NCBI RefSeq assembly: GCF_003027925.1
Contig: NZ_PYPS01000027.1
Span: forward strand, 39,834-103,833
Source of the DNA: Micromonospora sp. RP3T
GTDB lineage: Bacteria > Actinomycetota > Actinomycetes > Mycobacteriales > Micromonosporaceae
Length of the DNA: 64,000 nucleotides
Direction of reading: 5' to 3'
Shown here: piece after piece, positions 31,431 to 40,200 of the stretch
How positions within the stretch are numbered: position 1 is the stretch's first letter
Layout of the letters: each line of letters begins with the position of its first letter
Made by a program: the position numbers and the translations under genes
The notes under the pieces: generated by a model
What the model was told of the DNA's origin: nothing
Databases searched by the model: none
Seen by the model: only the letters and a program-made list of their open reading frames with translations

Positions 31431-34355
31431 ATGGTCAGTTATCGGATCCTGGGCCCGCTCGAGGTGCTCCGGACCGGGCAGCCGGTCCCGCTGCGCAGCC
31501 CCAAGCAGCGGGCGGTGCTGGCCGTCCTGCTGGTGCACGCCGGCCGGGTCGTCTCGCGGGACCTGCTGCTCGCCGCGCTCTGGGGCGACGCACCGCCGGA
31601 CACGGCCGTCGGTCAGGTGCAGACGCTGATCTGGCGGCTGCGCGGTGTGCTCGGCGACGCCATCGCCACCCGCCCCGGCGGGTACCGGCTCGTCGTCGCC
31701 CCCGACGCGCTCGACGCCACCGTCTTCGCCGCCACCACCGCCGAGGCCGCCGAGCTGGCCGCCACCGGGCGGCTGACCGAGGCGTCCCGCCGATACGGCG
31801 ACGCGCTCGCCGCCTGGCGCGGGCCGGTGCTGGCCGACGTGCGGCTGCCCGGTGACCCGGGCGCCGCCGGGTTCCATGCCGCCGTCGCCGAGCTGACCGA
31901 GCAGCGCCTCGCCGCCGAACGGGACCGGATCGACGTCGAGTTCGGCCTCGGCCGGCACGCCGAGCTGATTCCCCGGCTGCACCGGATGGTGCGGGACGAG
32001 CCGCTGCGGGAGGAACTGCGCGAGCGGCTGATGCGGGCGCTGCACCGGGCCGGCCGGCGGGCCGAGGCGCTGGAGGTCTACCGGCAGGGCCGGGCCGCCG
32101 GCGTCGCCGAGCTGGGCCTGGAGCCCGGCCCGGCGCTCCAGGCCCTGCACGGCCGCATCCTGGCCGGTGATCCGCTGATCGACGACGCCCCCGACCGGGT
32201 GCCCGCGCCGGCCGCCGCGCAACTGCCGATGGACGCCCCCGACTTCGTCGACCGGGACGCCGTCGCCGCCGACCTGGTGGCCCGGCTCACCGCCGCCACC
32301 GCGACCGCGCCGCGGGTCGTCGCCGTCTCCGGCGTGGCCGGCGGCGGCAAGACCACCCTCGCCGTCCACGTCGGACACCTGGTCCGGGCGGCCTTTCCCG
32401 ACGGGCAGCTCTTCGTCGACCTACGCGGCGGCGGCGAGCCGCTCGACCCGGGCGCGGTGCTGGGCCGGTTCCTCCAGGCCCTCGGCGAGGACCCGCGCGC
32501 GGTGCCCGCCGGGGCGGACGAACGGGCCGCCCTGTTCCGGGCCCGCACCGCCGGCCGGCGGCTGCTGGTCGTGCTGGACAACGCGGCCGGCGAGAACCAG
32601 GTCCGCCCGTTGCTGCCCGCCGAGCCGGGATGCGCGGTGCTGGTCACCGCGCGGCGGCGGCTCACCGCCCTGCCCGGGGCGGCCCACGTCGACCTCGGCG
32701 TCTTCACCGCCGAGCAGGCCGTCGACCTGCTCCGCCACGCGCTCGGGCCGGCCCGCGTCACCGCCGAACACGCCGACTGCCGCCGGGTGGCCGAACGCTG
32801 CGGCCACCTGCCGCTGGCCATCCGCATCGCCGCCGCCCGGCTCGCCGCCCGCCCGCACTGGCCGGTACGGCGGCTCGCCGACCAGCTCGCCGACGAGCGC
32901 GCCCGACTGGACGTGCTGCGCACCGGCGACCTGGCGGTCCGCTCCAGCCTGGCGACCAGCTACCAGGAGCTGACCGGCGCGGAACGGCGCCTGCTGCGGC
33001 TGCTCGGTGCGGTGGACCTGCCCCGGGTGCCGTCCTGGGCCGCCGCGGCGCTGCTCGACCTGCCGCTGGCCGCCGCCGAGGAACTCACCGAACGGCTGGT
33101 CGAGGCGCGGCTGGTGGACGTCGACCCGGCCGGTTACCGGCTGCACGACCTGGTCCGGGCGTACGCCGGGGAACGCGGCGCGGCCGAGGAACCGGCCGAC
33201 GTCGGACGGGCGGCGCTGGCCCGGCTGGTCGGCGGCTGGCTGACGCTGACCGACGAGGCCTACCGGCGTACCCCCGGTGGTTTCCGGCGCGGCCCGGCCG
33301 GCGCGGCGCCGCGCTGGTCCCGGTGGACGGCGGCCGAGCTGGACGTGGTGCTCGCCGACCCGGTGTCGTGGTTCGAGGCGGCCCGTGGCCCGCTCACCGG
33401 CGCGGTCCGCCGGGCCGCGTCGGCCGGGCTCGACGAGGCGGCCTGGAACCTGGCGAACACGCTCGGCCGCTTCTTCGAACTGCGCGAGCACCTCGACGAC
33501 TGGGACGCCACCACCGGGCAGGCGCTGGCCGCGTGCGAGGCGGCCGGCAACGAGACCGGGCAGGCGTGGCTGCTGCGGGCCCGCGGCGAGCGGTACCTCA
33601 ACCTGGACCGGCTGGACGACGCGCTGCGCTGCCTCGACGCGGCACTGACCCGGTTCGAGCGGCTCGGCGACCGCGCCGGGCAGGCGCTGACGCTGCGGGC
33701 CGCCGGCACCGCGCACCGGCTGCGCCGCGACGACGCCGCCGTGATGACCGCGTTGGGGCGGGCCGAGGCGCTCACCGTCGAGCTGGGCGACCCCACCGGG
33801 CAGGCGCAGGTGCTGTTCGGGCTCGGCGCGGCGCACCGGGTGGCCGGGCGCACCGACGCGGCGGAGACCGCCTTCCGGGCGGCGTTGACGCTGTTCCGGC
33901 AGCTCGACGACCGGTTCGGCGAGGCGTACACCTCGACCAGCCTGGCCCTGGTGCTGGGGCGCGTCGGCGCGGAGGCGGACGCCGGCCGGTTGCTGCGCCG
34001 CGCGTTGGCGCTCTGCGAGGAGCTGGGCTACCGGCGGGGCGCCGCCATCAGCCGGGGTCACCTCGGCGACCTGCACCTGCGCACCGGCGAGTACGAGCGG
34101 GCGGTGGCGGAGCTGACCGAGGCGGTGGCCGGCAGCCGGGAGGTCGGCGACGGCATCGGCGAGCTGATCGCGTTGCGTCGTCTCGGCGCCGCCCATCTCG
34201 CCCTGGGTCGGCTCGCGGCGGCCCGGTCCGCGTTGCGCGGCTGCCTGGCGCTGTGCCGCGTGCACGGCGAGGAGCAGGAACGTGAGCGAGCGCTGCGGCT
34301 GCTCGGCGAGGCGCGGACGCGGGCGCGCGCCGCGAGCGGGGTGAGAGCGAGCTGA
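31431..34355 (+). CDS. AfsR/SARP-type regulator with NB-ARC and TPR domains
   Basis: 974 residues: OmpR-like winged helix (~1-92, YRILGPLEVL, PKQRAVLAVLL, WRLRGVLG), bacterial transcriptional activation domain (~97-245), NB-ARC NTPase (P-loop GVAGGGKTT at 301-309, LLVVLDNA Walker B, CGHLPLAIRIAA) and a C-terminal TPR region (~660-960). AfsR-like proteins activate secondary metabolism or development, with the NTPase/TPR part sensing a ligand or kinase. No biosynthetic cluster adjoins it here, so its targets lie elsewhere. The open frame continues far upstream of 31431 but that part has no coding character of its own. Confidence 0.9.
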   Translation: MVSYRILGPLEVLRTGQPVPLRSPKQRAVLAVLLVHAGRVVSRDLLLAALWGDAPPDTAVGQVQTLIWRLRGVLGDAIATRPGGYRLVVAPDALDATVFAATTAEAAELAATGRLTEASRRYGDALAAWRGPVLADVRLPGDPGAAGFHAAVAELTEQRLAAERDRIDVEFGLGRHAELIPRLHRMVRDEPLREELRERLMRALHRAGRRAEALEVYRQGRAAGVAELGLEPGPALQALHGRILAGDPLIDDAPDRVPAPAAAQLPMDAPDFVDRDAVAADLVARLTAATATAPRVVAVSGVAGGGKTTLAVHVGHLVRAAFPDGQLFVDLRGGGEPLDPGAVLGRFLQALGEDPRAVPAGADERAALFRARTAGRRLLVVLDNAAGENQVRPLLPAEPGCAVLVTARRRLTALPGAAHVDLGVFTAEQAVDLLRHALGPARVTAEHADCRRVAERCGHLPLAIRIAAARLAARPHWPVRRLADQLADERARLDVLRTGDLAVRSSLATSYQELTGAERRLLRLLGAVDLPRVPSWAAAALLDLPLAAAEELTERLVEARLVDVDPAGYRLHDLVRAYAGERGAAEEPADVGRAALARLVGGWLTLTDEAYRRTPGGFRRGPAGAAPRWSRWTAAELDVVLADPVSWFEAARGPLTGAVRRAASAGLDEAAWNLANTLGRFFELREHLDDWDATTGQALAACEAAGNETGQAWLLRARGERYLNLDRLDDALRCLDAALTRFERLGDRAGQALTLRAAGTAHRLRRDDAAVMTALGRAEALTVELGDPTGQAQVLFGLGAAHRVAGRTDAAETAFRAALTLFRQLDDRFGEAYTSTSLALVLGRVGAEADAGRLLRRALALCEELGYRRGAAISRGHLGDLHLRTGEYERAVAELTEAVAGSREVGDGIGELIALRRLGAAHLALGRLAAARSALRGCLALCRVHGEEQERERALRLLGEARTRARAASGVRAS

Positions 34356-34420
34356 GAGGACGGCACGGCCGGCGGGCGGCACGGTGAGGGCCGAACCCAT
34401 CGGACCAGGGGAGGCTCCCG

Positions 34421-35425
34421 ATGACCGACCGCACCACCGTCCCGCCGACGACCGGCGGACCCGGCCTGTCCCGACGCCGGTTCCTCGGCGGGGTCGGCGC
34501 GTCCGCCGCCGTGCTGGGCGCGGGCGGCGTGCTCGGCGTTCCCGCGCCGGCGTCCGCCGCGTACTACATGAAGTGGGGCGCGGTGGTCTCGCCCGGCAGC
34601 GCCACCAACAACATCGACTTCGCCCGCAAGGTGGACCTGCTGCGCCGGATGCGTCCGCAGACCGCCCGCATCTCGATGTTCTGGGGCGACCCGAACCGGC
34701 GGCAGTTCAGCGACGGGCAGCTCGACGAGCTGCGCGGCACCGGACTCACCGAGATGATCATCCAGTCCTCGGAGGACCCGGACCCGGCCCTGGCCCGCCG
34801 GCAACTCGACCAACTGCTGCCGTACGTCGACGCGCACCCGAACACGCTGTTCGTCTGGGAGATCGGCAACGAACCCGACTGGCACCAGCCGAACAACCCG
34901 TGGCTGGCCCGGTGGAACCGGCTGGCCACCATCCGCGACAACAAGCCGGCCCAGGACCGGGGCAACCTGCTCTGGGCGATCAACATGCCGGCCGGCCGCT
35001 GGAACGGCGACGGCTCCGGGTTCACGTTCGGCAACTCCGGGCAGTGGTTCGACGCGTTCGTCCGGGACACCGGCGACGGGCTGGGCGCGATGCTCACCGG
35101 CCCGTACCGGCCGGACGTCGCCACCGTGCACTGCTACAGCTCCAGCTACCTGACGCGCGGCGCGGACGGCGGCGGCGAGCGCAACCCGTACAAGATGATC
35201 GACTACGTGCGGGGCTGGAACCCGGGCCTCAGCATGAAGATCACCGAGGCCGGGATCGACGGCGCGAAGTCCGACCGCGGCTACCGCTACGTCAGCTTCG
35301 GCTCGTCGGTGGCGAACGAGACGGCCGGGCAGGTCGACAGCGTCTGCTTCTACGGGCTGCCCCCGGCCGAGCGGCAGTACGGCATCTGGGAGACCGAGGC
35401 CAGCCAGGTCGGCACCCACCCCTGA
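34421..35425 (+). CDS. Tat-exported TIM-barrel glycosidase-like protein
   Basis: 334 residues. A twin-arginine signal (LSRRRFLGGVGASAAVLGAG, cleaved near PASA-AYY at ~46) precedes a domain that reads like a clan-A glycoside hydrolase: VWEIGNEPDW (possible acid/base Glu) and MKITEAGIDG (possible nucleophile Glu), with RISMFWGDPN and HCYSSSYL on other strands. I cannot assign a GH family. Export by Tat suggests folding or cofactor binding in the cytoplasm. GGGGAGGCTCCCG precedes the ATG. A strong hairpin follows the stop. Confidence 0.75.
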   Translation: MTDRTTVPPTTGGPGLSRRRFLGGVGASAAVLGAGGVLGVPAPASAAYYMKWGAVVSPGSATNNIDFARKVDLLRRMRPQTARISMFWGDPNRRQFSDGQLDELRGTGLTEMIIQSSEDPDPALARRQLDQLLPYVDAHPNTLFVWEIGNEPDWHQPNNPWLARWNRLATIRDNKPAQDRGNLLWAINMPAGRWNGDGSGFTFGNSGQWFDAFVRDTGDGLGAMLTGPYRPDVATVHCYSSSYLTRGADGGGERNPYKMIDYVRGWNPGLSMKITEAGIDGAKSDRGYRYVSFGSSVANETAGQVDSVCFYGLPPAERQYGIWETEASQVGTHP

Positions 35426-35437
35426 GTGCCGGACCGG

Positions 35438-35466
35438 GCGCGCCGCCGGGTGCGACGGCGGCGCGC
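35438..35466. terminator. GC-rich terminator hairpin
   Basis: GCGCGCCGCCG (35438-35448) and CGGCGGCGCGC (35456-35466), perfect 11-bp stem with a seven-base loop just after the Tat-exported protein. The rest of 35467-35633 is GC-rich spacer with no gene seen. Confidence 0.7.
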
Positions 35467-35633
35467 GGGGAAGCGGCGGGGCCGCCGGGACCCGGCCCCG
35501 CCGCACCGCCCCCGTCCGGCCTGCCCCTCGTTGTCGCCCGCGCCGCCAGCGGCCCGCCCCCGTTGTCTGTCGGGCCGGCGCCGGCGGGTCGGCCGCCTGC
35601 GCTCCGCGACCGGAGGGCGACCCGCGTCGCGGG

Positions 35634-36635
35634 TCAGGCCGGCAGGGTGGCCAGCAGCGCCGCCTCCCGCTCCGGAGCCAGGCCCACCGGGGCGCGCGCC
35701 GGCCGACCGGCCCGCGCCGGCACCCGACCCACCTTCCGCAGCCACCGCCAGGTGTCCGCGACCGTCTCGGCGACCGGCCGGCAGACCAGACCCGCCGCGT
35801 ACGCGCGCTCGACGTCGCGCTCCTGCAACCAGCGGTACTCGTGCCCGCGCGGGATCCAGATCGGCAGGTCGTTCCACGGCTCCACCCCGGCGGCGAGGAT
35901 CGGCGCCGGCGGCGTCCACCGCAGCGTCGCGTCCGACCCGGTCGCCGCCACCACCGCGTCGAGCAGCTCACCCATCGTCGTGTGCCCGCTCCGACTCACC
36001 ACGTTGTACGCCCCGCCGACGCCCTCGGCGCCCCGGTCCAGCAGCCAGCCCGCCAGGTCGCGGACGTCCACGTACTGCACCGGGAGATCCGGCGGCCCGG
36101 GGGCCAGCACGTCCCCGCCCCGGGCGACCCGGTGCAACCACCACGGCAGCCGCCCGATGTCCTCCCCCGGCCCGAGGATCAGGCCGGCCCGCACCAGCAA
36201 CGCCCGCTCGCCGAACACCTGCACGGCGGCCCGCTCCCCGCCGGCCTTGTTGCTCGCGTAGTCGCTGTCGTCCGCGTCCGGCTCGGCCGCGACGGTCGGC
36301 GCCTCCTCCCCCGTGCCCGGCCCGGCCGTCGGCGCGTACACCGAACCGCTGGAGACGTAGACGTAGTGCGGCACCGCACCGGTCAGGGCCCGTGCCGCGT
36401 CCCGCACGGCCCGGGGCGCGCCGTCCCAGGTGTCCACCACCAGGTCCCACTCGCCGTCGGCGAGCGCCGCCAGGCCTCCGGGCTCGTCGCGGTCACCCCG
36501 CAACCGGTGTACGCCGGCCGGCACCTCGCCGTGCACGCCCCGGTTGAAGACGGTCACCGCCCAGCCACGGCGGACCGCCTCGGCCACCACCGCCCCACCG
36601 ACGAAACCCGTGCCACCCAGCATCAACAGTCGCAT
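35634..36635 (-). CDS. NAD-dependent epimerase/dehydratase
   Basis: 333 residues, extended SDR fold: LGGTGFVGGAV nucleotide loop (6-16), YVYVSSGSVY, and YASNK (Tyr-x3-Lys) around residue 132. It resembles the nucleoside-diphosphate-sugar epimerase/reductase group seen in actinomycetes. Substrate not inferable. Single gene, convergent with the Tat-exported protein. Start ATG 36635. Confidence 0.85.
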   Translation of the reverse strand: MRLLMLGGTGFVGGAVVAEAVRRGWAVTVFNRGVHGEVPAGVHRLRGDRDEPGGLAALADGEWDLVVDTWDGAPRAVRDAARALTGAVPHYVYVSSGSVYAPTAGPGTGEEAPTVAAEPDADDSDYASNKAGGERAAVQVFGERALLVRAGLILGPGEDIGRLPWWLHRVARGGDVLAPGPPDLPVQYVDVRDLAGWLLDRGAEGVGGAYNVVSRSGHTTMGELLDAVVAATGSDATLRWTPPAPILAAGVEPWNDLPIWIPRGHEYRWLQERDVERAYAAGLVCRPVAETVADTWRWLRKVGRVPARAGRPARAPVGLAPEREAALLATLPA

Positions 36636-37127
36636 CGCCCCACCCTGCCCCCGGAACCCCGTACCGGGAGGACCTGTTCACGGTGAGCGGATCTGCCAAC
36701 GGCAGAACTGCCCCTCCCCCGCCCACTCCCCGGCTGATCGCTCCGCCCCGTCGCCCCCGCCCGGCCCTGGCCTTCCCTCGGAACGTCGGTTTCGCACGCA
36801 ATGACCGGTCCGCAACCGCAAGATCGCCGGACGGGATGCTCGGGGCGTTCCCGCGTGGGGTGTTGTGTCCGGTTTTGGGGTGGTGGGCGGCACGCTGGCG
36901 GTGGAATGGGCCGGGGGGTCGCGGCGTTGTACCCCGGTGCACGGCCGAGGAAGGCAAGCGCCCGCCCGCCCCCTGGGAATGACGGTGGGGTCCCGGTCGT
37001 TGCACAGTCTTCCGGCGCCGCGTCGAGGCCCCGCCCCGCGAGCAGCCGGAACCCTCCGAGAACTTCTTTGTGCGCCTGACGGTGCCCGCACCCCCCGGTG
37101 CGTTGACCCCCGAATGGAGCCTTTCTG
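36636..37127. other. 492-bp gene-free spacer; probable long leader of the lysozyme-like gene
   Basis: No convincing coding frame. The half next to the downstream gene (about 36840-37127) differs in texture from the surroundings: G/T-rich runs (GTGGGGTGTTGTGTCC, GGTTTTGGGGTGGTGGG), then GGCGTTGTACCCC and GAGGAAGGCAAGCGCC. It looks like a structured 5' untranslated region. I looked for the conserved pieces of the cyclic-di-AMP (ydaO) riboswitch, which often precedes actinomycete cell-wall hydrolases, and did not find them. Confidence 0.4.
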
Positions 37128-37670
37128 ATGAACACGATGCTGCGTAAGAGTGTGCTGGGTATTGCTGGTCTGGCGTTCACCGGTGGTGTGTTCGCCGGTC
37201 CGATCGCCGCGCACGCCGACGCCTCCGCCCATGTGGCGAAGCCGGTCGTCGCCGTGCAGGGTGAGCAGTCGACGATCAACCTGAACGACGAGCAGACGGC
37301 CAACGTCAAGGCGATCATCGCGGCGACGAAGAAGGCCGGGCTGCCGGAGCGGGCGGCGGTGGTCTCGATCGCGACCGCGTTGCAGGAGTCGAAGCTGGAG
37401 AACCTGGGCCACCTCGGCGACAAGAATGACCACGACTCGCTGGGCCTGTTCCAGCAGCGCCCCTCCTCGGGTTGGGGCACGCCGGAGCAGATCACCGACC
37501 CGGAGTACTCGACGCTTGCGTTCCTGAAGGGTCTGAAGCAGGTCGACGGCTGGCAGGACATGCCGCTGACCAAGGCGGCCCAGACCGTGCAGGTGTCGGC
37601 CTACCCGGACGCGTACGCCCAGTGGGAGAAGCAGGCCACCGACCTCGTCGCCAAGCACTGGAACAGCTGA
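37128..37670 (+). CDS. secreted lysozyme-fold protein
   Basis: 180 residues. Sec signal peptide (1-30, ending AHA-DA), a short linker, then a compact domain (~58-180) with VVSIATALQESKLENL, a Glu in the position of the catalytic Glu of lysozyme-like transglycosylases, and DSLGLFQQRPSSGWGTPEQI, a motif common in actinomycete cell-wall proteins. Probably acts on peptidoglycan outside the cell; enzymatic activity is inferred. GGAG lies eight bases before the ATG. Codon use is less extreme in GC than its neighbours at the 5' end, often a sign of high expression. Confidence 0.8.
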   Translation: MNTMLRKSVLGIAGLAFTGGVFAGPIAAHADASAHVAKPVVAVQGEQSTINLNDEQTANVKAIIAATKKAGLPERAAVVSIATALQESKLENLGHLGDKNDHDSLGLFQQRPSSGWGTPEQITDPEYSTLAFLKGLKQVDGWQDMPLTKAAQTVQVSAYPDAYAQWEKQATDLVAKHWNS

Positions 37671-37677
37671 GACAGCA

Positions 37678-37714
37678 CGAAGGCCGGCACCCCTGCCCGG
37701 GGTGCCGGCCTTCG
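37678..37714. terminator. 16-bp perfect terminator hairpin
   Basis: CGAAGGCCGGCACCCC (37678-37693) pairs exactly with GGGGTGCCGGCCTTCG (37699-37714), between the lysozyme-like gene and the convergent LamG/PKD gene. Confidence 0.85.
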
Positions 37715-37736
37715 CGTGCGTACCGGAAAAACGGGG

Positions 37737-39383
37737 TCAGGCCGGCGGGAGGACGAACGTCCAGGTGGTGGTGGTCGTGCTCGCCGCCGCTCCCGTCGCG
37801 GTCAGCCCGCCGTAGCTGCCCACCGGGACGCTGCTCGCCGAGTCCGCCAGCAGGCCGGTCACCCGGCCCCCTCCGGTCTGCGAGCTGTTGCTGCGGACCG
37901 CGACACCGGCCGGCGGGGTGAGTGTGGTGGAGGTGGCGTCGCCGTGCAGCCAGTACGACACGGCCCAGCTCTGCGCGGCGGTCACCGGCGCGAACGGGGT
38001 GATCCGCGTGGCGGTGCTGGCCGGGTCGGTGGCCCGGGCGAAGACCGGCGCGCCCGGCGCGACCCCCCGGTACGCGGCCACCACCAGGTTGCCCTTCGCC
38101 TGGCTGTCCAGCGCCACCCGCACCGCCGTGCCCGCGTCCCCGGCGGTCGCGGTCTTCCACCAGGCGGTGGTGGTGGCGTAGCCGCCGTCGAACCGGTCGA
38201 GGCGCGTCCAGCCGGTCACCCCGGTCGGCTCGCCGGTGCCGGTGTGGGTGTTCTGGCCGAGCAGGAGCAGCAGCGTGTCACCGGGCTGCACGCCGGACGG
38301 GACGGTCACCGTGTGGCTGGTCCAGTTGGCGTTCGCGGTGGCCTGGCCGACGAACGAGATCCGTTCCGGCACCGGCGCGACGGTGACGTCGACGGTCGTG
38401 GTGCCGGTGGCGCCCCGGTCGTCGGTGACCGTCAGCGTGACCGGGTAGGTGCCGGCCGCGGCGTACGCGTGCGACGTGGTCGGCACGGAGACGGTGTCGG
38501 CGTCGGACCCGTCGCCGAAGGTCCAGCGGTGGTCCTGGATCGCGCCGTCCGCGTCGGTGGAACCGGCGCCGGAGAACGTGCACACCAGCCCGGCGCAGGA
38601 CGGCGTCACGGCGGCCACCGGGGCCTGGTTGGCCGGCCCGCCGGAACCCTTCAGGATCTTCACGTAGTCGATGTCACCGGCGAAGTAGTCGCAGGTCACC
38701 TTCGTACCGTCGCACTGGCTCTTGCCGCCGACGGAGAGCTGCCACGAGTTCGCGATGGTGCCTGTCGGCCCGGACAGCCGGCTGGTACGGACGCCGTCGA
38801 CGTACATCTCCACGTACGCGGCGGTGCGGTTGCAGGTGACGGTGTGCCACTGGCCGTCGGCGATCGGCACGTCGGTGTACCCGGTGCGCGAGGCGCCGTC
38901 GCCGCCGCGGAACAGGCACTTCGGCTTGCCGCCCGGCGCCTCGAACTTCCAGTAGCCGCCGGCGGTGTTCCCCTGTCCCTTCTGGAGAATGTTGCCGAAC
39001 GAGTACGTCGTGCGGTAGCGGATGGACACCGAGAAGTCCCCGGCGTCCGGGTTGAGGTCGGTGCTGTGCGGCACCAGGTCCACGTGGCCGGGCACGTACT
39101 CCTGGTCGGTGGGCAGATGGGTGGCGAACCGGTGGCCGGTCGCCCCGGCGTAGATCGCGCCGGTGACCACCTCGTCGCCGACCGCGCCGTGCCGGCCGCT
39201 GCCGCTGCTGTCCGTCAGCACGGTCGACGCCGCCGGCTCGTCCATGCTCCAGAACGCCACGGTCCGGGTGGCGGTGGCCTGCGCGGGCGCGCCGCCCACC
39301 GTCACCCCGGCCGCCGCGACGACCACCGCCACGCCCGCCCGGGCGACCGTACGCCGCCATCGTCCCTGCCCGATCGTCCGCAT
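37737..39383 (-). CDS. secreted LamG-PKD protein
   Basis: 548 residues. Signal peptide (1-~37, ending APAQA), a LamG/concanavalin-like domain (~40-235; VAFWSMDEP, NILQKGQG, YVEMYVDGVR), a PKD domain (~243-330; VAAVTPSC, FGDGS, TLTVTDDRG) and a C-terminal beta-rich domain (~335-548) with no catalytic motif. Likely binds polysaccharide or surface material outside the cell. ATG 39383 has GGGAGG seven bases upstream. Paired Cys in LamG and PKD suggest disulfides. Confidence 0.85.
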   Translation of the reverse strand: MRTIGQGRWRRTVARAGVAVVVAAAGVTVGGAPAQATATRTVAFWSMDEPAASTVLTDSSGSGRHGAVGDEVVTGAIYAGATGHRFATHLPTDQEYVPGHVDLVPHSTDLNPDAGDFSVSIRYRTTYSFGNILQKGQGNTAGGYWKFEAPGGKPKCLFRGGDGASRTGYTDVPIADGQWHTVTCNRTAAYVEMYVDGVRTSRLSGPTGTIANSWQLSVGGKSQCDGTKVTCDYFAGDIDYVKILKGSGGPANQAPVAAVTPSCAGLVCTFSGAGSTDADGAIQDHRWTFGDGSDADTVSVPTTSHAYAAAGTYPVTLTVTDDRGATGTTTVDVTVAPVPERISFVGQATANANWTSHTVTVPSGVQPGDTLLLLLGQNTHTGTGEPTGVTGWTRLDRFDGGYATTTAWWKTATAGDAGTAVRVALDSQAKGNLVVAAYRGVAPGAPVFARATDPASTATRITPFAPVTAAQSWAVSYWLHGDATSTTLTPPAGVAVRSNSSQTGGGRVTGLLADSASSVPVGSYGGLTATGAAASTTTTTWTFVLPPA

Positions 39384-39560
39384 GTGACCGCCTCCCTGCG
39401 TATCGGGCCTCACCCTGACACGCGTCGAGCCGGCGGCCCATAACCCGCACGGTTGATCTTCACCCGGCCCTCGGGGCGAACGGGTGACCGATGTGGCCGG
39501 TGCCGGCCGCCAGTGGGAGATGCCCGCCGGTCAACCGGCGGCAGAGGGGTGATTCTTCGG

Positions 39561-39632
39561 TGGGCGATACTGGGTTTGAACCAGTGACCTCTTCCGTGTC
39601 AAGGAAGCGCGCTCCCACTGCGCCAATCGCCC
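39561..39632 (-). tRNA. tRNA-Val (GAC)
   Basis: 72 nt; acceptor GGGCGAT/ATCGCCC, anticodon loop TTGACAC, T-loop GGTTCAAACC. Identical to the copy at 41110. CCA is not fully encoded. Confidence 0.95.
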
Positions 39633-39645
39633 GGGGCAGTTCGCG

Positions 39646-39718
39646 AGCGGACGACGGGATTCGAACCCGCGACCCTCACCTTGGCAAGGTGATGCGCTAC
39701 CAGCTGCGCTACGTCCGC
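39646..39718 (-). tRNA. tRNA-Gly (GCC)
   Basis: 73 nt; acceptor GCGGACG/CGTCCGC, anticodon loop TTGCCAA, T-loop GGTTCGAATCC. Identical to the copy at 41301. Confidence 0.95.
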
Positions 39719-39867
39719 ACCGTCGCCGGCTCGCGTCGGCGACGAGGGAAACTCTACCCGATGCCAAGATCGCCCCGCGGCGACCCCCCGGCCCCCGGGG
39801 TTGCGCTGCTCGTCGCCGGGGTACAGAGCCGGGCGACAGCACAATCATCCCCCTGAAGGAGGCTGTC

Positions 39868-40110
39868 GTGGGTATCGGTACGAGCATCTTCCTGATCGCG
39901 GTCGGCGCGATCCTCACGTTCGCGCTGAACGCCAACGTCGGCGGTGTCGATCTCGACGTCGTCGGCTGGATCCTGATGGCAGCCGGCGTGCTCGGTCTGA
40001 TCATGACCACGCTGGTCTGGGGCCGTCGCCGTCAGGTGGTCACCACGGTCGACCAGCCGGTGGAGTACCGCCGGGTCGAGGAGCGCCGGGACGTCGCCCC
40101 GCCGATGTGA
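39868..40110 (+). CDS. small two-helix membrane protein (DUF6458-like)
   Basis: 80 residues: two hydrophobic helices (~5-22 and ~30-50) and a charged C-terminal tail (VEYRRVEERRDV). It matches the small DUF6458-type proteins common in actinomycetes, function unknown. GTG start with AAGGAGG five bases upstream. It sits between two tRNA clusters. Confidence 0.8.
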   Translation: MGIGTSIFLIAVGAILTFALNANVGGVDLDVVGWILMAAGVLGLIMTTLVWGRRRQVVTTVDQPVEYRRVEERRDVAPPM

Positions 40111-40200
40111 TCCGACCGCACACACCCGGGGGCCGACGGAGCTGATCGGTCCCCGGCCGGGACGGGGGTGCCGCTGGGCGCCCCCGTCCGCGTCCCCGGG

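Noticed and set aside
36636..37127. Cyclic-di-AMP (ydaO) riboswitch
   Set aside because: Expected from gene type, but the conserved GGGGAACC, GGGTGAA and CCGTCAGC-like pieces are not present in order.
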